NCBI GenBank assembly: GCA_913053875.1
Contig: CAJXGN010000003.1
Location: 62,001 to 126,000 of the forward strand
Source of the DNA: an uncultured Agromyces sp.
GTDB lineage: Bacteria; Actinomycetota; Actinomycetes; Actinomycetales; Microbacteriaceae
DNA: 64,000 nt
Reading direction: 5' to 3'
Within the stretch, counting starts at the first letter, position 1. Every line of letters begins with the position of its first letter. Under the pieces are notes generated by a model. The model saw only the letters and a list, made by a program, of their open reading frames with translations, did no database searches and was not told where the DNA came from. The position numbers and the translations under genes were made by a program. This document shows positions 1-9,427 of the stretch, one piece after another.

Positions 1-1
1 A

Positions 2-3000
2 GCCGCCATCGCGGTCGACGTGCCGTCGGCGGGCGCCGGCGTCACCGGCAGCGCCCCCGTCGCCGCCACGGTCGCCGACGTGTGGCAGGAGACGAGCTTC
101 GCCTGGCGCATCGCCGGCTCCGACGAGTGGACGCCGCTCGGCACGGCCGAGGACACCACGCCCCGCGTGTTCCACGACACCGACGGGCTCGCGAACGGCA
201 CGCTCCTCGAGTACCGCGCGGTGTCGACGGATGCCGCGGGCAACCGCGCGGCCGCCTCGACCTACGCGTCGGTCGGCAACGCCGTCTCGCTCGTGGTCGA
301 GGAGGAGCCCGAGACCGGCATCGACCTGGTCACGATCCCCGGCGACCACAATTCCGAGATGGGCTGCCCGGGCGACTGGCAGCCCGGCTGCGAGGCCGCC
401 GCGCTGACCGAGCGCGCCGACGGCGTCTACCAGGGCACCTTCGAGATCCCCGCCGGCACCTGGCAGTACAAGGTCGCGATCAACGGCAGCTGGGACCTCA
501 ACTACGGCGCGAACGGCGAGCCGAACGGCCCGAACGTGTTCTACACGACCGACGGCGGGCCGGTGACCTTCTCGTTCGACCCGCGCACGAACGTGTTCTC
601 CTCGACCGCCGAGGGGCCGATCGTGACCCTGCCGGGCGACCTGCAGAGCGCACTCGGCTGCCCGGGCGACTGGCAGCCCGACTGCATGGTGACCTTCGCG
701 CAGGACGGCGACGGCGACGGCGTCTACGAGTTCTCGACCGACCAGCTGCCGACCGGGAACTACCTGGTGAAGGTGGCGCACGGGCTGTCGTGGGACGAGA
801 ACTACGGCGCCGGCGGTGAGCCGAACGGCCCGAACATCGAGTTCAGCGCCACCACGGGCAAGCTGACCGTCTTCCGGTACACGCTCGAGACCCACGTGCT
901 CGAGGTCGTCGTCGAGGACGCGCCGCTGCAGGGCGTGGGCGCCGAGCGCGCCTTCTGGCTCGACGCCGACACGCTCGCCGTGCCACCGTCGCTGCTCGGC
1001 GGCGCCGACGCGGCCGACCTGGCCTGGACCCTCGAGCACGCGGCCGACGCCGGCCTCGCGGTCGCCGACGGCGCCGTCACGGGCGGCGGCGAGCCGGTCG
1101 TGCTCGAGCTCGATCCCGCCGGCATCGGCGACGAGCTCGCCGCGGCCTTCCCGCACCTCGCCGGCCACGTGGCGCTGCGCCCGGTCGGGCTCGACCGCGC
1201 CGACGTGGCGTCGCTCGTGACCGAGCAGCTGCACGTCGCCCAGCGCGACGGCGACGCGCTCACCGCCTTCACGGGCGTGCAGCTGCCGGGCGTGCTCGAC
1301 GACCTCTACGCCGGCTCCGTGGCATCCGCCCCGCTCGGTGCCGTGGTCGACGGCGACGACGTGACCCTCGCGGTGTGGGCGCCGACGGCGCAGCGGGTCT
1401 CCGCCCAGGTGTGGGACGGGGGCGCCGCGGGTGAGCCGACCCTGGTCGAGGCGACCTTCGACGACGCCACCGGCGTCTGGTCGGCGACCGGAGGGCCCAT
1501 CGCCGTCGGCAGCGAGTACCGCTGGCTGGTCGACGTGTACCAGCCGACCACCGGTGCGATCGAGACCAACTCGGTGACCGACCCGTACTCGGTCGCGCTC
1601 ACCGTGAACTCGGCCCGCACCGTGGTCGTCGACCTCGACGACCCGGCACTCGCGCCCGAGCTGTGGGCCACGACGCCCGCGCCCGTCGTCGAGCGCCAGG
1701 TCGACCGGGCGATCACCGAGCTGCACGTGCGCGACTTCTCGATCACCGACGAGACGGTGCCCGAGGACGAGCGCGGCACCTACCGTGCCTTCACGCGCAA
1801 CAGCGCGGGCGCCGAGCAGCTGCGCGAGCTCGCCGCGGCCGGCATCAACACGGTGCACCTGCTGCCGACGTTCGACATCGCGACCATCGAGGAGCGCCGC
1901 GACCAGCAGGCGACCCCCGACTGCGACCTCGAGTCGTTCGGTCCGGCATCGCCCGAGCAGCAGGCGTGCATCAACGAGATCCGCGACCTCGACGGGTTCA
2001 ACTGGGGGTACGACCCGTACCACTTCCAGGCGCCCGAGGGCTCCTACGCGGTCGACCCCGAGGGCGGCGCGCGCGTCGCCGAGTTCCGCGAGATGGTCGG
2101 TGCGCTGCACGCCACGGGCCTGCAGGTCGTGCTCGACGAGGTGTACAACCACACGGCGGCATCCGGCCAGGGCGAGAAGTCGGTGCTCGACAAGCTCGTG
2201 CCCGGCTACTACCACCGCCTGAGCGCCTCGGGCGCGGTCGAGACCTCGACCTGCTGCCAGAACGTCGCGACCGAGCACGCCGTCGCCGAGAAGCTCATGG
2301 TCGACTCGATCGTGCTCTGGACCACGGAGTACAAGGTCGACGGCTTCCGCTTCGACCTGATGGGCCACCACTCGAAGGAGAACATGCTCGCGCTGCGGGC
2401 GGCGCTCGACGAGCTCACGCTCGAGGCCGACGGGGTCGACGGCTCCGCCGTGTTCCTCTACGGCGAGGGCTGGAACTTCGGCGAGGTGGCCGACAACGCG
2501 AGGTTCGAGCAGGCCTCGCAGGGCCAGCTCGGCGGCACCGGCATCGCCACGTTCAACGACCGCCTTCGCGATGGCGTGCACGGCGGCAGCCCGGTCGCGG
2601 GCGACTCGAAGTACGAGCAGGGCTTCGGCACCGGCCTCGCCGGCGAGCCGAACGGCCTGCCCGTGCGCGACGGCATCCGCGACCTCGGCCAGCAGACCGA
2701 TCTCGTGAAGGTCGGCCTCGCCGGCAACCTGAGCGACTTCGAGCTCGTCGGCTCCGACGGCGTCCTCAAGACGGGGGCCGAGGTCGACTACAACGGGTCG
2801 CCCGCCGGCTACGCCGAGCACCCCGAGGAGGTCATCAACTACGTCGACGCGCACGACAACGAGACGCTGTTCGACCTCGGCGTGCTGAAGCTGCCGCAGG
2901 AGACGTCGATGGCAGACCGCATCCGCATGAACACCCTGTCGCTCGCGACGGTGGCGTACTCGCAGAGCCCGTCGTTCTGGCACGCCGGCACCGAGCTGCT

Positions 3001-4042
3001 GCGTTCGAAGTCGCTCGACCGCAACAGCTACAACTCGGGCGACTGGTTCAACCGCATCGACTGGACCGGCCAGGAATCGACCTTCGGCTCCGGCCTGCCG
3101 ATGGAGGCCGACAACGCCGACCACTGGGAGGTCATGGAGGGGCTGCTCGCCGACCCCGCGCTGAAGCCCGCGGCGGAGGACATCGCGGCAGCGGAGGCAT
3201 CCGCCCTCGACCTGCTGCGCGTGCGCTCGTCGGTCGACCTGCTGCGCCTCGGCTCGGCCGAGCTCATCGAGCAGAAGGTGTCGTTCCCGAACAGCGGGGC
3301 GGATGCCACGCCGGGCCTCATCGTCATGCTCATCGACGACCTCGTCGGTGCCGACGTCGACCCGTCGGCGAAGGGCGCGCTGGTCGTGTTCAACGCCTCG
3401 GGTGAGGCGATCACGGAGCAGGTCGATGGGCTCGCGGGCCGTTCGTTCAAGCTGGCCAAGCCGCTGCGCGACGGCGCCGACGAGGTCGTGCTCGAGACGA
3501 AGTTCACGGCGAAGTCCGGCACGCTGACGATCCCGGCGCGCACCGCGGCGGTGCTCGTCGAGGCGCAGCAGCCGACGGGCCCGGGTGCGTCGAACGGGAA
3601 CGGCGGCGGCCAGGCGGTTGCGAACGGTCAGGCGAAGTCGGGTGCCGGCTCCGTGCAGGGCGCGAGCATCCGCGTCGGCGGGCCGGCCGTGCAGACCGGG
3701 GCGACCCTCGAGGTCACGGGCTCCGGATTCGCGCCGGGCGAGCCCGTCCAGGTCTGGCTCGAGTCGACCCCGCGCCTGCTGCAGGCCGCGGTCGCCGGGG
3801 CCGACGGCACGGTCGCGTTCGCGGTCACCGTGCCCGCCGAGACCGAGCAGGGCGCGCACCACGTGCGCCTGATCGGCGTGCAGTCCGGCGCCGAGGCGGT
3901 CACGCCCCTGACCGTGACCGGCTCGCTCGGACTCACGAGCACGCAGCTCGCGCTCGCCGCCCTGTTCGGCGTCGCGCTGCTGGCCGGCCTCGCCCTGCTG
4001 GTGGCCCCGCGCATCCGCCCCCGGAGCCGCGCCCGCACCTGA
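2..4042 (+). CDS. Pullulanase, type I (GH13), surface-anchored; 5' end outside window
   Basis: Extracellular debranching enzyme that hydrolyses alpha-1,6 links in pullulan, starch or glycogen. The frame is open from base 2, so the signal peptide and N-terminus lie upstream of the window. Visible order: an Ig/Fn3-like piece; two starch-binding X25/SusE-like modules (about residues 105-290), each with CPGDWQP; beta-rich N domains; then the catalytic domain with FNWGYDP, DEVYNHT (region I), GFRFDLMGHH (region II, nucleophile Asp, about residue 780), YGEGWNF (region III, acid Glu) and DAHDNE (region IV, about residue 945). A Gly/Asn/Gln linker, an Ig-like domain and a C-terminal membrane helix with an Arg-rich tail suggest anchoring at the cell surface. 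Family assignment is secure; fine substrate preference is inferred. Confidence 0.93.
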   Translation, partial: AAIAVDVPSAGAGVTGSAPVAATVADVWQETSFAWRIAGSDEWTPLGTAEDTTPRVFHDTDGLANGTLLEYRAVSTDAAGNRAAASTYASVGNAVSLVVEEEPETGIDLVTIPGDHNSEMGCPGDWQPGCEAAALTERADGVYQGTFEIPAGTWQYKVAINGSWDLNYGANGEPNGPNVFYTTDGGPVTFSFDPRTNVFSSTAEGPIVTLPGDLQSALGCPGDWQPDCMVTFAQDGDGDGVYEFSTDQLPTGNYLVKVAHGLSWDENYGAGGEPNGPNIEFSATTGKLTVFRYTLETHVLEVVVEDAPLQGVGAERAFWLDADTLAVPPSLLGGADAADLAWTLEHAADAGLAVADGAVTGGGEPVVLELDPAGIGDELAAAFPHLAGHVALRPVGLDRADVASLVTEQLHVAQRDGDALTAFTGVQLPGVLDDLYAGSVASAPLGAVVDGDDVTLAVWAPTAQRVSAQVWDGGAAGEPTLVEATFDDATGVWSATGGPIAVGSEYRWLVDVYQPTTGAIETNSVTDPYSVALTVNSARTVVVDLDDPALAPELWATTPAPVVERQVDRAITELHVRDFSITDETVPEDERGTYRAFTRNSAGAEQLRELAAAGINTVHLLPTFDIATIEERRDQQATPDCDLESFGPASPEQQACINEIRDLDGFNWGYDPYHFQAPEGSYAVDPEGGARVAEFREMVGALHATGLQVVLDEVYNHTAASGQGEKSVLDKLVPGYYHRLSASGAVETSTCCQNVATEHAVAEKLMVDSIVLWTTEYKVDGFRFDLMGHHSKENMLALRAALDELTLEADGVDGSAVFLYGEGWNFGEVADNARFEQASQGQLGGTGIATFNDRLRDGVHGGSPVAGDSKYEQGFGTGLAGEPNGLPVRDGIRDLGQQTDLVKVGLAGNLSDFELVGSDGVLKTGAEVDYNGSPAGYAEHPEEVINYVDAHDNETLFDLGVLKLPQETSMADRIRMNTLSLATVAYSQSPSFWHAGTELLRSKSLDRNSYNSGDWFNRIDWTGQESTFGSGLPMEADNADHWEVMEGLLADPALKPAAEDIAAAEASALDLLRVRSSVDLLRLGSAELIEQKVSFPNSGADATPGLIVMLIDDLVGADVDPSAKGALVVFNASGEAITEQVDGLAGRSFKLAKPLRDGADEVVLETKFTAKSGTLTIPARTAAVLVEAQQPTGPGASNGNGGGQAVANGQAKSGAGSVQGASIRVGGPAVQTGATLEVTGSGFAPGEPVQVWLESTPRLLQAAVAGADGTVAFAVTVPAETEQGAHHVRLIGVQSGAEAVTPLTVTGSLGLTSTQLALAALFGVALLAGLALLVAPRIRPRSRART

Positions 4043-4070
4043 CCCCCCTGCACGCCCGTGCACCCCTGGT

Positions 4071-4128
4071 GAGACCCGTCGAGAAGCTGCACGCTCAGCC
4101 CTGAGCACGCAGTTTCTCGACGGGTCTC
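4071..4128. repeat. Long palindrome (hairpin) after the pullulanase gene
   Basis: GAGACCCGTCGAGAA at 4071-4085 pairs perfectly with 4114-4128. CTGC at 4087-4090 pairs with 4109-4112, and GCTCAG/CTGAGC forms the tip. It lies between convergent genes, so it could terminate both. A diverged copy of the outer arm follows at 4145-4200, which suggests a repeat family rather than a plain terminator. Confidence 0.8.
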
Positions 4129-4144
4129 CCGCCTTCGCGGGCCA

Positions 4145-4200
4145 AGACCCGTCGTAAGGCTGCGGTTTCAATGCGCAGAACGCACGTTCTTGACGGGTCT
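4145..4200. repeat. Second, diverged copy of the GACCCGTC palindrome
   Basis: AGACCCGTC at 4145-4153 pairs with GACGGGTCT at 4192-4200, with an inner CTGCG/CGCAG stem at 4160-4178. A small CCCGC-CTTC-GCGGG hairpin at 4128-4141 separates it from the first copy. It lies just past the menC stop codon. Confidence 0.7.
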
Positions 4201-4226
4201 CGCGCCCGGCGGAGGGCTCGCGCGGG

Positions 4227-5228
4227 TCAGGCGGCGCGCTCGGCGAGCACGGCGTGGCAGCGCTCGAGGCGCGCGATCCACCAGGCCGTGCGGTCGGCGT
4301 CGGCGGCGTGCCGGTCGAGCAGCGCGGCATCCGCTTCGACCCGGCGCACGGGAACGGCGCCATCGACGGGCACGAGCGGATGCCCCGTGACATCCGCCGC
4401 CAGCAGCGAGGCAGTGCCGAGCCCGCAGTCGTACTCGAGTTCGGGCACGGATGCCGCGAGGTGCGCGCCCATCGCGAGCCCGACGCTCGTGTCAAGGGCG
4501 CTCGACACCACGACCGACAGGCCCGCGCGCCCGACCACGTCGAGCGCGCGCCGGATGCCCCCGAGCGGCGCCGCCTTGATCACGAGCAGGTCGGCGGCAC
4601 CCGCTGCGGCCACGGCGAGCGGATCCTCGGCCCGCCGCACGCTCTCGTCTGCCGCCACGGGGATGCCCATGTACTTCGTCCGCCGCCGGATCTCCGCGAG
4701 CTCCTCCACGCTGGGGCACGGCTGCTCGACGTACTCGAGGTCGAACTCCGCAAGTGCGTGGATCGCGTGCTCGGCCTCGTCGACGTTCCAGCCGCCGTTC
4801 GCGTCGAGCCGCACCCGCCCCTCGGGGCCGAGCGCCTCGCGCACCGCGCGCACGCGCGCGACGTCCTGCGCGAGCACCTGGTCGCCCGCGGCGACCTTCA
4901 CCTTCGCGGTGCGGCACCCCGGGAACCGCGCGAGCACGGCCGGCACCTCGTCGGCGTCGACGGCCGGCACGGTGGCGTTCACGAGGATGCGGTCGCGGTG
5001 CGCCGGCGGCGTCTGGCGCCAGCCGAAGTCGATCGCGGCGGCGAGCCAGGCGGATGCCTCCTCGTCGTCGTACTCCGCGAACGGCGCGAACTCAGTCCAG
5101 CCCTCGGGCCCCTCGAGTAGCAGCGCCTCGCGCACGTCGATGCCGCGGAACCGCGTCACGAGCGGCAGCGCCACCACCCGCGCGGTCGCGAGCAGGTCGT
5201 GCAGGGGCGGCAGTGCGTCGTCGCTCAT
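4227..5228 (-). CDS. menC: o-Succinylbenzoate synthase MenC
   Basis: Dehydrates SHCHC to o-succinylbenzoate in cytosolic menaquinone synthesis. The 333-residue protein has the enolase-superfamily signature: AKVKVA with the catalytic Lys, DANGGW with a metal-binding Asp, EQP, AADES with metal-binding acid residues, and LVIKAAPLGG with the second catalytic Lys. The frame stays open far upstream, but MSDDALPP at 5228 fits the family length and has CAGACT six bases upstream, a near match to the leaderless -10 seen at other genes here. It diverges from menB, 51 bp away. The closely related N-acyl amino acid racemases are less likely given the men neighbours. Confidence 0.93.
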   Translation of the reverse strand: MSDDALPPLHDLLATARVVALPLVTRFRGIDVREALLLEGPEGWTEFAPFAEYDDEEASAWLAAAIDFGWRQTPPAHRDRILVNATVPAVDADEVPAVLARFPGCRTAKVKVAAGDQVLAQDVARVRAVREALGPEGRVRLDANGGWNVDEAEHAIHALAEFDLEYVEQPCPSVEELAEIRRRTKYMGIPVAADESVRRAEDPLAVAAAGAADLLVIKAAPLGGIRRALDVVGRAGLSVVVSSALDTSVGLAMGAHLAASVPELEYDCGLGTASLLAADVTGHPLVPVDGAVPVRRVEADAALLDRHAADADRTAWWIARLERCHAVLAERAA

Positions 5229-5267
5229 GCCCCGAGTCTGCCACCGCGCCCGCCCCACCGCCGGAAC

Positions 5268-5273
5268 TAGGCT
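5268..5273 (+). promoter_or_regulatory. -10 box for menB, leaderless start
   Basis: TAGGCT ends six bases before the menB ATG, placing the transcription start at or next to the start codon. Confidence 0.55.
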
Positions 5274-5279
5274 GGAGGC

Positions 5280-6203
<924 letters not shown>

Positions 6204-6258
6204 ATCGGATGCCCCTGAGCTGCGCGCCCCACCAACCCCGCGCGTCGCAGGCCCGGTC

Positions 6259-7491
6259 ATGACCCGCCCGCTCGTCGCGATCGCCGCCGACGACGTCGAC
6301 GGCCTCGTGGAGGCGGTGCGCGCGGCGCTGCACGGGGGAGGGGCGGCGGTGTTCCCGGTGCCTGCGGGGCACGCGATGGCGCCGGGCGAGCGGATGCCCC
6401 CGGGCGCCGTCGTCGGCGAGGTCGACGACCGGGTGGCAGTCGTGGTCGAGACGAGCGGATCGACGGCCGCGCCCAAGCGCGTGGCGCTCTCGGCCGAGGC
6501 GCTCGTCGCGAGCGCCGAGGCGACGCACCAGGCGCTCGGCGGGGCGGGCCGCTGGGTGCTCGCGCTGCCCGGCAACTACATCGCAGGCCTCCAGGTGATC
6601 GTGCGCGCGCTCGCCGCGGGCACCGAGCCGCTCGTCGTGCCGGGGGAGCGCTTCGACCCGGTCGCGTTCGCCGCCGCGGCTGCGCCGCTCCGCCGTATGC
6701 ACGGTCGTGCATACACCTCGCTCGTGCCGGTGCAGCTCGCGCGCGTGCTCGACGCCGCCGACGCCGACCGAGGCGTGCGCGAGGCGCTCGCACGCTTCGA
6801 TCGGGTGCTCCTCGGCGGGCAGGCGGCCCCGCCGGGACTCGTCGAGCGCGCCGCAGCGCTCGGCGCGCGCGTCACCCGCACCTACGGGTCGAGCGAGACG
6901 GCCGGCGGCTGCGTCTACGACGCACGTCCCCTGCCAGGCGTGCGCATCCGCATCGCCGACGGGCTCGTCGAGCTCGCCGCCCCGAGCCTCGCCGAGGGCT
7001 ACCTCGACGTTCCGGACGCACCGCCCACCGGAGGCGAACCACCGCGCATCACCCTCGACACCGCCCGCACCGCGGCCGCCTTCGCCACCGACCCCGACGG
7101 CACGCGCTGGTACCGCACCGGCGACCTCGGCGAGCTGGCCGACGACGGCACGCTCCGTATCCGCGGCCGCGCCGACGACGTGATCGTCTCCGGCGGCGTG
7201 AAGGTCGCCCTGGGCGAGGTCGAGCGCACCGTGCGCGCGCTCGACGGGTTCCGGCACGCCGTGGTCGTCGCCGCCCCGCACCCGGAGTGGGGCGAGGCCC
7301 CCGCGGTGGTCGCACCGGCGACCGACCCGGCACGTGCCGCGGATGCGCTCGAGCGGATCGCCGCGCAGGTGGCATCCGTCGCCGGCGCCGCCGCCCGGCC
7401 CGCGCGCCTCGTCGTGGTCGACGAGCTGCCGCTGCTGTCCAGCGGCAAGCCCGACCGCCGCGCGCTCGTCGCGCTCGTCGCCGAGGCGTAG
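6259..7491 (+). CDS. menE: o-Succinylbenzoate-CoA ligase MenE
   Basis: Activates o-succinylbenzoate to its CoA thioester with ATP, supplying MenB. The 410-residue member of the ANL adenylate-forming family shows ETSGSTAAPK (ATP loop), TYGSSETAGG (adenine-binding motif), WYRTGDLGEL (ribose-binding Asp) and LLSSGKPDRR with the C-terminal catalytic Lys. It lacks roughly the first 100 residues of longer acyl-CoA synthetases, which is normal for short actinobacterial MenE. MTRPLVAI at 6259 was chosen; the upstream open frame only overlaps the end of menB and carries no domain sequence. Confidence 0.9.
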   Translation: MTRPLVAIAADDVDGLVEAVRAALHGGGAAVFPVPAGHAMAPGERMPPGAVVGEVDDRVAVVVETSGSTAAPKRVALSAEALVASAEATHQALGGAGRWVLALPGNYIAGLQVIVRALAAGTEPLVVPGERFDPVAFAAAAAPLRRMHGRAYTSLVPVQLARVLDAADADRGVREALARFDRVLLGGQAAPPGLVERAAALGARVTRTYGSSETAGGCVYDARPLPGVRIRIADGLVELAAPSLAEGYLDVPDAPPTGGEPPRITLDTARTAAAFATDPDGTRWYRTGDLGELADDGTLRIRGRADDVIVSGGVKVALGEVERTVRALDGFRHAVVVAAPHPEWGEAPAVVAPATDPARAADALERIAAQVASVAGAAARPARLVVVDELPLLSSGKPDRRALVALVAEA

Positions 7492-7591
7492 CCCGCGGCA
7501 GTCTCGAAGCCGACCGCCGCGCGCTCGCCGACCTCATGGCGACCCAGCGCCGCCGCCCAGCGCACGCCCGTCCACCGCGACCCCGCCGAAC

Positions 7592-7597
7592 TAGCAT
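7592..7597 (+). promoter_or_regulatory. -10 box for menA, leaderless start
   Basis: TAGCAT lies six bases upstream of the menA GTG start. Confidence 0.5.
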
Positions 7598-7603
7598 GGT
7601 CGG

Positions 7604-8593
7604 GTGGCACGCCCGACCCCCGACTCCCCCCAGTCCAAGCGCTCCAAGACCTACGGACGCTCCGGCAATCCGGCGAGGTCCGGCAGCACGAACCGCCCCG
7701 CGCCGGCGCAGCGCCGGGCCACCGCCCGCGACTGGATCTCCGGCGCGCGCCTGCGCACCCTCCCGCTCGCGATCGCGCCCGTCGTGGCCGGCACGGGGGC
7801 AGGCATCGTCGCGATCCCCGACGGCCCGTGGCATCCGCTTCGTGCCGTGCTCGCCCTGATCGTCGCGCTCGCGCTGCAGATCGGCGTGAACTACGCCAAC
7901 GACTACTCCGACGGCGTCCGCGGCACCGACGAGCACCGGGTCGGGCCCGCGCGACTCACCGGATCGGGACTCGCGAAGCCACGAGCCGTGCTCGCTGCGG
8001 CCCTCGCGAGCTTCGGCGTCGCCGCCCTCGCGGGCCTCGCGCTGGTCGTGCTCACGCAGCAGTGGTGGCTGCTCGCGGTCGGTGCGGTCGCGATCGTCGC
8101 GGCGTGGTTCTACACGGGCGGCAAGCATCCGTACGGGTACTACGGGCTCGGCGAGCTGTTCGTGTTCGTCTTCTTCGGGGTCGTCGCGACCGCCGGTTCG
8201 GCGTACGTGCAGGCGCTCACTGTCAACCTCGAAGCGTGGATCACCGGCGCCGGTCTCGGCCTCATCGCCTGCGCGGTGCTGATGGCGAACAACCTGCGCG
8301 ACATCGGCCCCGACCGGGCGGCCGGCAAGCGCACCCTAGCGGTGCTCGTCGGCAAGGCGTTCGGCCGCGTGCTGTTCGCGGTGTTCCTGCTGGTGCCGTT
8401 CCTCGCGGTCGGCTTCCTCGCGCTGTTCTACCCGGCTGCGTGGCTCGTGTTCTTCGCCCTGCTCGCGGCGCTGCCCGCGGTGCTGATCGTGTCGACCGCG
8501 CGCACGTCGCGCGAGCTGATCATCGCGCTGCAGCTCGCGAGCGCGACGTCACTCCTCTACGGAGTCGGCCTCGGGCTGGCGTTCGCGCTCTAG
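7604..8593 (+). CDS. menA: 1,4-Dihydroxy-2-naphthoate polyprenyltransferase MenA
   Basis: Integral membrane UbiA-family enzyme that attaches the polyprenyl tail to DHNA, giving demethylmenaquinone. Both Asp-rich metal-diphosphate motifs are visible: NYANDYSDGVRGTD near residue 95 and NNLRDIGPDRAAGKRT near residue 230. Several hydrophobic helices surround them, and the first 40 residues are basic and Ser/Pro-rich. The GTG at 7604 has a -10 box six bases upstream. The stop overlaps the convergent DUF4229 stop by four bases. It should work with the polyprenyl diphosphate synthase at 15.1 kb and MenG at 14.3 kb. Confidence 0.93.
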   Translation: MARPTPDSPQSKRSKTYGRSGNPARSGSTNRPAPAQRRATARDWISGARLRTLPLAIAPVVAGTGAGIVAIPDGPWHPLRAVLALIVALALQIGVNYANDYSDGVRGTDEHRVGPARLTGSGLAKPRAVLAAALASFGVAALAGLALVVLTQQWWLLAVGAVAIVAAWFYTGGKHPYGYYGLGELFVFVFFGVVATAGSAYVQALTVNLEAWITGAGLGLIACAVLMANNLRDIGPDRAAGKRTLAVLVGKAFGRVLFAVFLLVPFLAVGFLALFYPAAWLVFFALLAALPAVLIVSTARTSRELIIALQLASATSLLYGVGLGLAFAL

Positions 8594-8910
8594 CGATCGG
8601 CGTCGGTCGACTGGGGGCTGTCGGATGCCTCGGGCTCGGCGTCCGCCGCGTCGACCGCCGCATCCTCGGCCGCGTCGTCCTCGTGCACGACGGGCTTCTC
8701 TCGGGTGCGCGCCTCGTACAGCTGGGTCGACATGGTGTCGCGCGGTCGCCGCAGGAAGATCACCGAGACGCTGAGGCCGAAGAGGGCCGCGACGAGCGCG
8801 GAGATCCACGGACTCACGCCGGCGATGAGCAGCACGGCAAGCGGAACGGCGAACGCCAGGAGGCGCCAGGCCGTGTAGGTCACCCAGGTCGGGACGGATC
8901 GCACGCCCAT
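8590..8910 (-). CDS. DUF4229 small membrane protein
   Basis: A 106-residue protein with VPTWVTYTAWRL at the N-terminus, two adjacent hydrophobic helices (about residues 12-50, a hairpin), an Arg-Arg-Pro turn, then an Ala/Asp/Glu-rich acidic tail. This matches DUF4229, a family of unknown function often found among actinobacterial menaquinone genes. The start is uncertain: ATG at 8910 is given, but TACACT at 8912-8917 lies seven bases before an in-frame GTG at 8904, which would make 8904 the leaderless start. The gene converges on menA with a four-base overlap. Confidence 0.75.
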   Translation of the reverse strand: MGVRSVPTWVTYTAWRLLAFAVPLAVLLIAGVSPWISALVAALFGLSVSVIFLRRPRDTMSTQLYEARTREKPVVHEDDAAEDAAVDAADAEPEASDSPQSTDADR

Positions 8911-8983
8911 AAGTGTAGGTCGGCCAAGCTGGCAACCCCCTCCACCGAATTCGCGCTCCCAGCCCACCTGCAGCGCGGACACC

Positions 8984-8989
8984 TAGACT
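8984..8989 (+). promoter_or_regulatory. -10 box for the PLDc_N gene, leaderless start
   Basis: TAGACT ends six bases before the ATG at 8996. Confidence 0.5.
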
Positions 8990-8995
8990 GTCGGC

Positions 8996-9427
8996 ATGGC
9001 ACGCCTGCTCTTCGGACTCGGCATCGTCGCCGTCATCTTCACGGTGTACGCGATCGTCGACTGCGCGATGTTCGACCGCTCGCGCATCCGGGGCATCGGC
9101 CGCATCTGGTGGATCATCGTGATCGTCTTCGTGCCGATCATCGGCGGGGTGCTCTGGTTCCTCGTCGGCCGCGGCCGCAAGGGCCGCCCGCCGCGCCGTT
9201 CGCAGCGCACGGTCGCCCCCGACGACGACGCCGACTTCCTGCGCGGACTCGACCGCGACGCCGCCCAGGAGGAGCGCATCCGCCGCCTGGAGGAGGAGCT
9301 CGCCGAGCTCGACGATCGCACCGACCAGCCCGACCTCCCGACCGACCACCCGGATCACCCCGAGCACTCCGAGCGCCGCCGCGACGACGACGGCGACACT
9401 CCGCCGAGCAGCCGCCCGAATGCCTGA
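8996..9427 (+). CDS. PLDc_N-type membrane protein upstream of menD
   Basis: A 143-residue protein with two N-terminal helices (about residues 3-22 and 37-57) joined by [14 protein letters not shown], the pattern of the cardiolipin-synthase N-terminal domain (PLDc_N) without any phospholipase D catalytic part. The second half is charged, with an [12 protein letters not shown] coiled-coil stretch and a disordered Asp/His/Pro tail. Its stop overlaps the menD start by eight bases, implying translational coupling. The molecular function is unknown; the place in the men cluster suggests a membrane role near quinone synthesis, which is inference only. Confidence 0.8.
   Translation: MARLLFGLGIVAVIFTVYAIVDCAMFDRSRIRGIGRIWWIIVIVFVPIIGGVLWFLVGRGRKGRPPRRSQRTVAPDDDADFLRGLDRDAAQEERIRRLEEELAELDDRTDQPDLPTDHPDHPEHSERRRDDDGDTPPSSRPNA

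Noticed and set aside
1663..3405. Long alternative frames inside the pullulanase and other genes
   Set aside because: High-GC genes leave other frames open; these are Arg/Pro/Ala-rich, lack domains and overlap genes with intact motifs.
8995..9427. Phospholipase D or cardiolipin synthase
   Set aside because: Only the membrane N-terminal domain is present; there is no HKD catalytic motif.
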